Source: Lysinibacillus telephonicus
Lineage (GTDB): Bacteria > Bacillota > Bacilli > Bacillales_A > Planococcaceae
Reading direction: 5' to 3'
DNA length: 64,000 nucleotides
Assembly (NCBI RefSeq): GCF_003966145.1
Contig: NZ_RXNR01000015.1
Coordinates: 18,388 to 82,387, forward strand
Made by a program: the position numbers and the translations under genes
In this document: piece after piece, positions 35,840-44,104 of the stretch
How positions within the stretch are numbered: the stretch's first letter is position 1
How the letters are laid out: each line of letters opens with the position of its first letter
Notes under the pieces: model-generated
Told to the model about the DNA's origin: nothing
The model's input: the letters and a program-made list of their open reading frames with translations, nothing else
The model's database searches: none

Positions 35840-36739
35840 ATGAATACGAGGAAACGACAAATCATCCATGCAGCACGTCAACTTTTTATTGAAAAAGGAT
35901 ACAATAATACATTTATAAATGACATTATTTCCGCAGCCAATATTTCAAAAGGTACATTTTATAACCATTTCACTTCTAAAAGCGAGTGCTTAATCGCAAT
36001 TCTAGAAGAAACGAGAGAAGAGACGATCAGTGCTCGTTATCAAGTTGCAGTTAATAAAGAACTAAATGATAAAACGGTTCTCATAAAGCAAATTTCTTTA
36101 TTAATTCATGTCAATCGAAAGCGAAATCTAGTACAAATATTTGAAACCCTTGCTGGTAATGCTGATAAAGAAATAAAAGCTTTACTTGAAAAACATATGA
36201 TTCTTGAATTGGAATGGCTTGCTAGCAGATTTATCGATGTTTATGGAGAAAAAATCCGAGATATCGCCTATGAATGTGCTGTCCAAACAACTGGAATGAT
36301 TCAACAAACAATACGCACTATTACCATTGCAACAAATCAGTTAGTTTCACCTGAAGCTGTAATAAAATCTGTATTAGACTATATAGATGCTATGATTCCG
36401 CGTCTTCTTGAAACAAAAAATTTAACGATAACACCGGATATTATCCAAGCACTACATCTAAAGATTGAAGAACAGCTTGTTACAAAAGAATCGTTAATAG
36501 AACAACTGCAAGGATTTATTGAAAAATTGCCAAATGATTTTCCTGAAAATGGCATCGAACTTTCTAATTATTTATTAAAGGAACTACAAAGTACAGAGGA
36601 AAAAATATACGTATTAGAAGCAATTTTACTCTCCTTTAGTAAACCATTTAAGAATACACCACATGAGGCAGAAGCAAATGAAATCACTATTGCTTTTTGG
36701 CGCTATTTACATATAAAAAAATGTGGGGGTAATAATTAA
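35840..36739 (+). CDS. TetR family regulator of the MFS exporter
   Basis: 299 aa, longer than the usual 190-230. N-terminal HTH (1-55) reads RKRQIIHAARQLFIEKGY, then ISKGTFYNHFTSKSECL. The long C-terminal part is helical with an extra 80-100 residues (about 210-299) of unknown use. AAAGGTGAAG precedes the ATG. Divergent from the DHA2 exporter, so it probably represses both genes and is released by the exported drug. Confidence 0.87.
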   Translation: MNTRKRQIIHAARQLFIEKGYNNTFINDIISAANISKGTFYNHFTSKSECLIAILEETREETISARYQVAVNKELNDKTVLIKQISLLIHVNRKRNLVQIFETLAGNADKEIKALLEKHMILELEWLASRFIDVYGEKIRDIAYECAVQTTGMIQQTIRTITIATNQLVSPEAVIKSVLDYIDAMIPRLLETKNLTITPDIIQALHLKIEEQLVTKESLIEQLQGFIEKLPNDFPENGIELSNYLLKELQSTEEKIYVLEAILLSFSKPFKNTPHEAEANEITIAFWRYLHIKKCGGNN

Positions 36740-36909
36740 TTTATATTTTCAGTTCCTATTTATAGTTTGGCGATAGTTAATAATTTATTCTTATTTTTTA
36801 AAAGAAATTATATAGATTGATTCCAAAAGCTACGTAGAATGATAACCCGTAAAAAATCAGCGTATCAAAAAGAATTAAGTACAACTATTTAAATTGTAGA
36901 ACCTTAATA

Positions 36910-36948
36910 AAAAAATTATCCCCAAAGTTTATCGTTTTAACTTTGGGG
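36910..36948 (-). terminator. Terminator of the hydantoinase/oxoprolinase-like operon
   Basis: CCCCAAAGT/ACTTTGGGG stem, then ATAATTTTTTT on the minus strand. Confidence 0.85.
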
Positions 36949-36993
36949 ACTCTCTTTTATATGAAATTTAGTTATTTTTTGTTCCCATCGCTG

Positions 36994-38544
36994 TTACTGC
37001 ATTTTCCCTACAACTTTCACTCTTAATCTTGTTGCGTTTTCTGGATGATATGCAAGCGGCGTTTCTTCTACTTCAACTAATTCAATTGTATCTGAAACAG
37101 CTCCAGCTAATACAGCTTGCTTCACTGCTTTTTCTTGAGCATCTTTCAATGAAGCTTCACGTGGTTCTTTCGAATAGATATAGATTTGTTCATATTGCCC
37201 ACTAATTTGAGCAATCGAAGCACCAATTGCATTTGCAACATTACCATTCTCAGCTTTTATAATATTTGATACGCCTCGAATCGTATCCGGAACAATGATA
37301 CTTCCTCCACCGACTAAAACAAGCTGTACGTCTTCTGAAGAGGTTTTCATTTTATCAATGGCTTGTTCTAATAAAGAGGAGATTTCTACTAAAACTTCTC
37401 TAGCAAAGTCTTCTTCTATATGTGCAACAAGACTTTTATCCCCAACATCAGCCAATCCTAATCGAACAGCAATATCTGTTGTAGTGAGAGTTTTTCCTCC
37501 AAAGACAAGAGCTTCCTGACCGATTTTGTATCCTACGCTATCAGGCCCAACTGTAATTTTGCCATTGTCTTCTCTTACAATACTTCCTCCACCTAGACCA
37601 ACAGAAATAATATCCGGCATTCTGAAATTTGTACGGATATCGCCTACTTCAACTGCTACAGATGATTCTCTAGGAAAACCGTCTTGTAAAACCCCAATAT
37701 CTGAAGTTGTACCACCAACATCAAGAACCATTGTATTCTTAATTTGTGCCAAATAAGAAGCACCACGTATACTATTCGTTGGTCCACACGCAATTGTTAA
37801 TATAGGAAATTGTCTTGCATAGTCAATTGACATCAATGTTCCGTCATTTTGGCATAAGTATACCTCTACATTGGAAATTCCCTCTTCCTCTAAAGCATGA
37901 GCAAAGCCTGTTGTTGTCGTTTCAATTACTTTGCATAATGCAGCATTTAAAATTGTCGCATTTTCACGTTCGATTAAACCAACAGAACCAATTAATGAAG
38001 AACAAGAAACTGGAAAATCTTCTCCATAAACTTCTTGTATAATATCGCGAACCTTAAGCTCTTGATCGTTTTTAATAGAGGAAAAAACGCCAACCACAGC
38101 AATGGATTCAACTTTATCTTGCCATTTTTCTAGAAGTGTCTTTATCTCAGTCTCGTCGAGTTGTCCCAATAATTGTCCATCATACTCATAACCACCATGC
38201 ACTAAAGCATAATTCCCAGATAGTTTTCCAACCATATCTGTGGGCCAAGCAGTATACGGTAAGACAGAAGCAGTTGCGGGATATCCTAATCGAATGACGC
38301 CAACACGAGCTAACTTTTTGCGTTCTACAATCGCATTTGTACATTGTGTTGTCCCTAACATCGCGTGAGTTATTTTTGTTCTATCGATATTCGCTTCTTT
38401 TAATAAATTTCTTAAAGCCTTTTCAATACCTGTTTTAATATCTAAACTTGTTGGCGATTTTACACTATGAATTAAATTACGATTTTCATCTAAAATAATA
38501 GCATCTGTATTTGTTCCACCAACATCTATTCCTATTTTATACAT
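36994..38544 (-). CDS. Hydantoinase/oxoprolinase family protein (HyuA-like, single subunit)
   Basis: A 516-aa actin-fold ATPase of the HyuA/oxoprolinase family. Phosphate motifs: KIGIDVGGTNTDAIIL at the N-terminus, GTTQCTNAI near residue 66, and TMVLDVGGTTSDIG near 275. GLGGGS and VLVGGGS follow. It is shorter than true HyuA and 5-oxoprolinase (about 700 residues or more) and no HyuB partner is present; the DUF917 gene upstream overlaps it by 8 nt, so both form a pair. The substrate is probably a cyclic amide or ureide, unproven. Confidence 0.85.
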   Translation of the reverse strand: MYKIGIDVGGTNTDAIILDENRNLIHSVKSPTSLDIKTGIEKALRNLLKEANIDRTKITHAMLGTTQCTNAIVERKKLARVGVIRLGYPATASVLPYTAWPTDMVGKLSGNYALVHGGYEYDGQLLGQLDETEIKTLLEKWQDKVESIAVVGVFSSIKNDQELKVRDIIQEVYGEDFPVSCSSLIGSVGLIERENATILNAALCKVIETTTTGFAHALEEEGISNVEVYLCQNDGTLMSIDYARQFPILTIACGPTNSIRGASYLAQIKNTMVLDVGGTTSDIGVLQDGFPRESSVAVEVGDIRTNFRMPDIISVGLGGGSIVREDNGKITVGPDSVGYKIGQEALVFGGKTLTTTDIAVRLGLADVGDKSLVAHIEEDFAREVLVEISSLLEQAIDKMKTSSEDVQLVLVGGGSIIVPDTIRGVSNIIKAENGNVANAIGASIAQISGQYEQIYIYSKEPREASLKDAQEKAVKQAVLAGAVSDTIELVEVEETPLAYHPENATRLRVKVVGKMQ

Positions 38545-39640
38545 GTTTCGCTACCACCTTTTTAACAAGTTCCTCGATTGGAACGTAATCGTAATCATAC
38601 CCAAAGTATTTCGGACCTGCTGTTTCAATTCCTTTTTTAGTTCTCCATTTTTCATTGGCCGGTAACCCCAACACACGTACTCGTTTCCCATATTTTAAAC
38701 TTTCAGTAGTTACTGGCAATAAAGTTTCATAGTCAACTAAACATAGTAAATCTGGGGTCATCGCTATAACTTGACCATCTTTTTCTGCTATCAAATTTTC
38801 ATTTTGAAAATGAACCTTCATATTTTCTTCCTTATTTACCGCAATACCTTCAAGATTCATTTTTCCTAAATTAAATCCACCCTTTGTTTCTCGTATAACA
38901 TCCACAATCTTCCCTTGGAATAATTCATATCCAGAAACTAACTTTAATAATTCTTCGAGTTTTTCGTTCGGATCTCTATCTTTTGAGGAAATAATTGCTC
39001 CAATTTTTTCAGAAAGTGTAATAATATTATGCACACCACTTTTTTTAATTTGAGCACCAGTTGTTGGATACAAACTAACCAATGAACTAGCTCCCATTTC
39101 AACAGTAGCTGCTCGAGCTATTCGCTCTGTCCATTTATTATCGATGGTTTCAAAAATACCGATGTTCCCCTTTTCATCAGTTATAGCCATCGGTGTCGCC
39201 GGAATCCCATCTAAGTGGAAGGTCACCATTTGCAGTTCAGGAAATGCTCGTCCCATCCCATCACAATCAATGAGAGGCAAATCCAATTGTGCGGCTACCA
39301 CTATTGGAATCATCGAGTTAACTCCCCCTGCTTCCATCGGGTACGTTCCAGCAATTTTATCTTTTCCTAAATAGTTCGCTAGTTTTTGAAAAACCTTAAC
39401 AAATTCATCACCGCGGGGAAATTTCTCTACTAATACAGAAGGTGCTCCCATCATAGCGGCTGGAATAAAAAAGTCTCCATCCTCTATTTCATCTACTGAA
39501 TACAATTTTACTGGTCCATTTTTTTCAATAGCGGAAAGAGCCATTAACTTACCAATATAAGGGTCTCCTCCCCCACCTGTTCCAAGAAAAGCTGCTCCTA
39601 TAGCAATATTTTCAATCGCTTCTTTATCTAAATATCTCAT
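38537..39640 (-). CDS. DUF917 family protein
   Basis: 367 aa with the DUF917 opening IAIGAAFLGTGGGGDPYIG and the conserved AGTYPMEAGGVNS and CDGMGRAFPE segments. DUF917 proteins are repeatedly coupled to hydantoinase/oxoprolinase-like proteins, as here (8-nt overlap downstream, 4-nt ATGA overlap with the permease upstream). The chemistry is unknown; an accessory or second subunit of the amidohydrolase is the best guess. GGAGG precedes the ATG. Confidence 0.88.
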   Translation of the reverse strand: MRYLDKEAIENIAIGAAFLGTGGGGDPYIGKLMALSAIEKNGPVKLYSVDEIEDGDFFIPAAMMGAPSVLVEKFPRGDEFVKVFQKLANYLGKDKIAGTYPMEAGGVNSMIPIVVAAQLDLPLIDCDGMGRAFPELQMVTFHLDGIPATPMAITDEKGNIGIFETIDNKWTERIARAATVEMGASSLVSLYPTTGAQIKKSGVHNIITLSEKIGAIISSKDRDPNEKLEELLKLVSGYELFQGKIVDVIRETKGGFNLGKMNLEGIAVNKEENMKVHFQNENLIAEKDGQVIAMTPDLLCLVDYETLLPVTTESLKYGKRVRVLGLPANEKWRTKKGIETAGPKYFGYDYDYVPIEELVKKVVAKHV

Positions 39641-40905
39641 CTATTTTCCTCCAACATGACAGTGTTTTGTGCTGATATACGATATCCAATAAAATAAATA
39701 ACAAATGATATAACAATTCCTATTAAAGGTTGATTGGGTACTTGCGGCAAGCTTGGAAATAACGATAAAACTACAGGAGTACTGGCAATAACAGCTCCTA
39801 CAAGCCAAGAAGCAATACCTAACCGGTTTACACCATCAACTTCTCTCCAGTTATTTTTATCCCCCTTATTCATAACCCAGTAAGAAGCAATCATGACGCC
39901 TGCAACTGGTGGAATCATCGCTGATAATATCGACATTATCGGTGTAAAGTAATTTAATATACCTACCACCGCTAACAGAGTACCTACTGTTCCAGCAATT
40001 CCAACCGCCATTTTTTCTTTTTTCTTAGAAACGTTAAACACATTAACTAAGGCAATTCCACCCGAGATGGCATTGACTAAATTTGTTTTCCATGTCGCTA
40101 AGATTAATACAACACCACCTATAAATGGAGTGGCGATATTCAAAAAGACTGCGGTAATATCACTAGTTTGATAGGCAATCGTTAAAACAGCTCCTGTGCC
40201 GATCATAAGTACCCCAGCTGGTATGATGCCAAAGATTGCTGCTTTTAACACATCCGAACGTTTTTTGGAATATTGCGAATAATCACCAGCTATTACCGCC
40301 CCTAATGCAAATGAACCGAGTGTTACTGCTAATCCATCCATAAAACTCATATTACCTTTAGGTTTATACTCCTGAATGGTCTGTAAATTATCCCCTGTCA
40401 ATGTTTGTACTAAACCAATAACACACATTACAACCAATAAAGGAACAGCAATATAACTTAATACACGAAGTACTTTAATTCCGTAGATAGCCGAAATTAC
40501 CATCACCAACCCACTAAAGAAAGAGGCTAATGGAATAGGCACAATAATATCGTATACTGCTAATAAATTTGCTAATGCCGCCCCACAAACATTTGCTTGA
40601 ATTCCAAACCAACCTAAGCAGGCAATAGCTAAAATTATTGAAATAATCGTGCGAGAGCCTTTTTTACCAAAAACTTGTCCTGCCACTTGAACTGTTGGCT
40701 TTCCTAAGTCAGTACTTTGAATTCCTTGTAAAATCATGAGTATAACGACAACGGCATACCCAATAACAGTTACTAATAATGTTTTTGATAAACTCATTCC
40801 GGAAATAAGTGTATTCCCTACTAATAAACTTGGTATCGTTATCATCGCACCAGCCCAAATAATCCCTAAACTATACCAAGACTGATGCTCTCCATCATTT
40901 TTCAT
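39637..40905 (-). CDS. NCS1 family nucleobase permease (cytosine permease-like)
   Basis: A 422-aa transporter with 12 membrane segments, CodB/NCS1-like (GIIWAGAMITIPSLLVGN at the start, then GWFGIQANVCGAALANLL and GDYSQYSKKRSDVL). NCS1 proteins carry purines, pyrimidines, allantoin or hydantoins by cation symport. First gene of the three-gene operon; AAGGAGGG upstream. Substrate most likely that of the DUF917/HyuA-like enzyme. Confidence 0.88.
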   Translation of the reverse strand: MKNDGEHQSWYSLGIIWAGAMITIPSLLVGNTLISGMSLSKTLLVTVIGYAVVVILMILQGIQSTDLGKPTVQVAGQVFGKKGSRTIISIILAIACLGWFGIQANVCGAALANLLAVYDIIVPIPLASFFSGLVMVISAIYGIKVLRVLSYIAVPLLVVMCVIGLVQTLTGDNLQTIQEYKPKGNMSFMDGLAVTLGSFALGAVIAGDYSQYSKKRSDVLKAAIFGIIPAGVLMIGTGAVLTIAYQTSDITAVFLNIATPFIGGVVLILATWKTNLVNAISGGIALVNVFNVSKKKEKMAVGIAGTVGTLLAVVGILNYFTPIMSILSAMIPPVAGVMIASYWVMNKGDKNNWREVDGVNRLGIASWLVGAVIASTPVVLSLFPSLPQVPNQPLIGIVISFVIYFIGYRISAQNTVMLEENR

Positions 40906-40917
40906 ATTGACCCTCCT

Positions 40918-40930
40918 TTGTTCTGAACAA
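40918..40930. promoter_or_regulatory. Palindrome in the permease leader, candidate PucR site
   Basis: TTGTTC-T-GAACAA, a perfect 13-bp palindrome between a TATAAT-like -10 and the Shine-Dalgarno of the permease gene. A GAACAA half-site recurs near 40960. Assignment to PucR is a guess. Confidence 0.35.
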
Positions 40931-40982
40931 TTTATTTTTCTATTATAAAAGGAGGCTTAAGAACAAGTCTTTTTCAAAATTG

Positions 40983-41026
40983 AAAAAAAAATCCGAATTT
41001 TTGTTCTTTTAGACAAAAATTCGGAT
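40983..41026 (-). terminator. Terminator between pucR-like gene and permease operon
   Basis: ATCCGAATTTTTGT/ACAAAAATTCGGAT stem followed by nine T on the minus strand. It separates PucR transcription from the operon. Confidence 0.88.
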
Positions 41027-41030
41027 GATT

Positions 41031-42665
41031 CTAACTATTTATTAATCGGTATATCATACATGCAATATATACATCATAAAATTCGGAATAAACCGTTACA
41101 TCATTTCCAATAAGTTCACTTATTTTTTTAATCCGATATTTCACTGTATTTTTGTGAATAAATAAAAGCTTCCCACATTCTTCAAAATTCCCATTCGCAT
41201 CTAGAAGAAACGTCATCAATGTTCTTAAAGATTCTGTATCATTTAGAATTGGGGCAATTACTGATAAACTTTCTTCAATCATTTCTTCCCCTTGTGTACT
41301 GAAATCAATCGCACGCTTCATCGACCGAATTTCAGCTGCTGTATACAACTTACGGTCTTTAAAGATCGAATGAACCTTCTTTCCAACATTATTTACTAAC
41401 TGATACATTCGGCGTACGTCTTGAGTGTTTCTCATTCTAGGAGAATAAGTGATTTCTGATATATGGGAAATAAAATTTGTTGTTTCGATAAACTCACTAG
41501 CAATCTCATATTCATTGTATCTATATGAGCAATTTCCTAAAAGAACAATAATACAATGATCGATGGTTTGAATTACTGCCGTTTTATAATATTTCGAAAG
41601 ATGCTCTTCCAACTCATCTCTAATTGCCTTTTCTTCGGATAAATCATTTATATAAACTAGCCACATTATTTGAATAGCAGAAACATCGATATGAAGTTGA
41701 TTAGCTAACCTTCGCATTTTTTCACTTTCATCATTAATGATTGCTTTGACTAAAGCATATTCACTCACTTCATCATGCTTATCGCCCCATAAATTAATAG
41801 CGACTTGTACAACTTCACTTATTTTTTCAATAGTTTTTCCTGGTAATTTCGTATTTTCTTTAATAAGAAATAAATAAAGCAAATCTCCGTTTTTTTGATG
41901 GATCGTCTTATATTCTATAAAACAAGGAATGGTGCTACTTTCTATTTCTTTCTTTTTCTTTCCATCATTCAAATTATATTTTGAAAATTCCTGGACAGCG
42001 TTTAAAACATCTAAGGATGAATTTCGGGGCCACATCACTTGATTTACAATTTCAAAGTTTGTATTTGTCAATAGAATATTTGCTTTTAGGCGATCTGATA
42101 ACAATTTAAGCGTAATCTCCACACTCTGCAAATGTTCTGGAAGCAAAGAAACCTTTTCTAAAGTTTCCTTCACGAAATGATCATTTACTGTTTGATTACT
42201 TATAATCGCTTCCATCACTTCATAGATAACTTCATTATAGCGAAGAGAATAATCGTTTTTAGGCATACAAATAATAATAAAGTCTTTAGATTCTGCTAAT
42301 TGCAAAACCTCTTCTGGTATTTCTGGCAAAACAATTCCCACATAATATAAAATTAAGCCCAATTCCCCTAAATCATGTAGGTGCTGAATGGTTTCACACT
42401 GTTTTTCAACACTATCTCTGATTGAGTAAAAGGAGCTTATGACAAGTTCTTCAGCATACCATTCTTCTTGAACCGTTTGGATAATTTGTGAGAAAAAATC
42501 TACATTAGAGACTTCCAGTACAGATAAAGATGAGACTGTTCGATTAAGATTATTTTTTCCGGTTAAAACTTCCGCTCCCCTAAAGGACGGCAAGTGCAGC
42601 AAATCCTTTACAGTTATCCCATTTTCGTTCACCACTTCTTTTAAATATTGATTTGTTAGATCCAA
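41031..42665 (-). CDS. PucR family transcriptional regulator
   Basis: 544 aa. N-terminal PucR domain (about 15-145; ITVKDLLHLPSFRGAEVLTG), a GGDEF-like/CdaR middle, and the C-terminal HTH_30 (about 480-540; GNFEECGKLLFIHKNTVKYRIKKISEL, which I split across positions). PucR proteins activate purine or ureide catabolic genes. It precedes the permease-DUF917-HyuA-like operon on the same strand, so it is its likely activator. The TTG start at 42665 has no clear Shine-Dalgarno; a GTG about 12 codons further in is possible. Confidence 0.87.
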   Translation of the reverse strand: MDLTNQYLKEVVNENGITVKDLLHLPSFRGAEVLTGKNNLNRTVSSLSVLEVSNVDFFSQIIQTVQEEWYAEELVISSFYSIRDSVEKQCETIQHLHDLGELGLILYYVGIVLPEIPEEVLQLAESKDFIIICMPKNDYSLRYNEVIYEVMEAIISNQTVNDHFVKETLEKVSLLPEHLQSVEITLKLLSDRLKANILLTNTNFEIVNQVMWPRNSSLDVLNAVQEFSKYNLNDGKKKKEIESSTIPCFIEYKTIHQKNGDLLYLFLIKENTKLPGKTIEKISEVVQVAINLWGDKHDEVSEYALVKAIINDESEKMRRLANQLHIDVSAIQIMWLVYINDLSEEKAIRDELEEHLSKYYKTAVIQTIDHCIIVLLGNCSYRYNEYEIASEFIETTNFISHISEITYSPRMRNTQDVRRMYQLVNNVGKKVHSIFKDRKLYTAAEIRSMKRAIDFSTQGEEMIEESLSVIAPILNDTESLRTLMTFLLDANGNFEECGKLLFIHKNTVKYRIKKISELIGNDVTVYSEFYDVYIACMIYRLINS

Positions 42666-42960
42666 CTATAAATATGGATGTTTTTATATACATACTCGTA
42701 AATGCAATATTTTTATATCAAATTATTATTATCATAACATAATTAAAGATTGAATATTTCTACAATAATTTCTATATTCAAATCAAAAAGGCCAACTACC
42801 TGCATTAGGTAATTGTCTTGATATTTTTGCTTTTGTTTAATGGGAGTTTGGCATCTTTACTTCTCCTGCCGTCCCCCTTTATTGATGATATACTGGAAAA
42901 CTACTTCAAGTACTTGTAAACTACTTATAGAAAAATATAGAAAGGTTGAGATGCAAATCA

Positions 42961-43179
42961 ATGGAGATGTTCATAGTGGCAATTTTATTTACTTTAATTT
43001 TTGGATCATTTTCTTACTTATTGTTAAAAAATACTGATAGTGTCTTAAAAACGACTTCCTTTTCAAAGAAATTTACCAACAATCCTTTGCTAAAGAAATT
43101 CCTCGTGTTTATGGGATGGTGGTTTCTAATTATTGTCGCTGGTGTATGGGTTATAGCCATTATTACTTTGTTCGAATAG
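42961..43179 (+). CDS. Small two-segment membrane protein
   Basis: 72 aa with two hydrophobic segments (about 3-22 and 48-69) and a basic loop between (LKTTSFSKKFTNNPLLKKF). I do not recognise a family. Start uncertain: the ATG at 42961 has AAAGG 16 nt upstream, too far; a TTG five codons before is also possible. Hydrophobic pattern and stop position look real, but coding is not proven. Confidence 0.5.
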   Translation: MEMFIVAILFTLIFGSFSYLLLKNTDSVLKTTSFSKKFTNNPLLKKFLVFMGWWFLIIVAGVWVIAIITLFE

Positions 43180-43346
43180 GCCTGACATTAACATTTGAGC
43201 GTTTTTTTAATTCTGTGGACTAAATCATAATTTAAATAACGCTTATTCTAATTAGAGCTAATACAATTCACCCATTACTCTAGGTTAAGGTATTATGAAC
43301 AAACTTAGCCTTTTCGATAACCTATACATGTCAATGTACGGCGAAA

Positions 43347-43391
43347 TAAAAAAGAAGTTTCCCCTAGCTCAGTGAACTTAGGAAAACTTCT
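43347..43391 (-). terminator. Terminator of the DUF2512 gene
   Basis: AGAAGTTTTCCTA/TAGGGGAAACTTCT stem, one mismatch, then a T-run on the minus strand. Confidence 0.8.
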
Positions 43392-43400
43392 AAGGTCAAG

Positions 43401-43871
43401 TTAACTCATATTAGCATCATCTTGTTGCTTTTCTTTATAGTTATCTGTACCTTTATCAAAGTCCTCTGAAAACTCTGCTTGTGTAATTAAATTATCTTTT
43501 GGGGTGCGTACAACATGTTCAGTTTCATTTTCAAATAAATGATCCACTAAATATTTATGGTAGTAAAATTCGCCACCTGCAATAAATAATGATGATAATA
43601 ATGCTGCTGAAAATACTGAAATATCTGGATCAAATAGAAATGCACCTAGTGCCCATATAACTAAGAAGGCGAGTACTAAATCAGCTCCTGCAGCTGAGGC
43701 TCCCCCAATTCTAGGTAAGATAAACAAATCTCCAACAAATGCTACGATTGTTAAAACGAAAGTTATAATAAGAATATCTGCTAAAGAAACACCAAAGAAT
43801 AACCCTAACACTAATAATAAGACCCCAAAAGTCATAGCTAGCTTAATGAAAAAAGCTTTTGTTCTCTTCAA
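43401..43871 (-). CDS. DUF2512 (YndM-like) membrane protein
   Basis: 156 aa with four membrane segments in the first 120 residues and a charged cytoplasmic tail (about 125-156, EDFDKGTDNYKEKQQDD). The conserved FVGDLFILPRIGGASAAGADL in the second helix pair marks DUF2512. Function unknown. Monocistronic, with a terminator directly after it. Confidence 0.83.
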   Translation of the reverse strand: MKRTKAFFIKLAMTFGVLLLVLGLFFGVSLADILIITFVLTIVAFVGDLFILPRIGGASAAGADLVLAFLVIWALGAFLFDPDISVFSAALLSSLFIAGGEFYYHKYLVDHLFENETEHVVRTPKDNLITQAEFSEDFDKGTDNYKEKQQDDANMS

Positions 43872-43996
43872 AAAACATCTTCCTTTCTTTTTCTTTAAGC
43901 TTTAGGTTTTCCCAATTTATATCCTTCATACGTTTAAGGATTAATTGATGATTTATCAGTGTATTAAAAATTTAAAAATGATAAAAAAGTAAATAT

Positions 43997-44037
43997 AAAA
44001 AGCTTCCCAAAAGTCTTTTTAACTTTTGAGAAGCTTC
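43997..44037 (-). terminator. Terminator of the SLH amidase gene
   Basis: GAAGCTTCTCAAAAGT pairs with ACTTTTGGGAAGCTTTTT (one mismatch). The right arm runs into T-rich sequence. Confidence 0.85.
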
Positions 44038-44104
44038 CAAAGCATTTATAACTATCAGTTTATCTCGACAAAAGATAACGAATACTTAACTATTGTTTTA
44101 TGAT

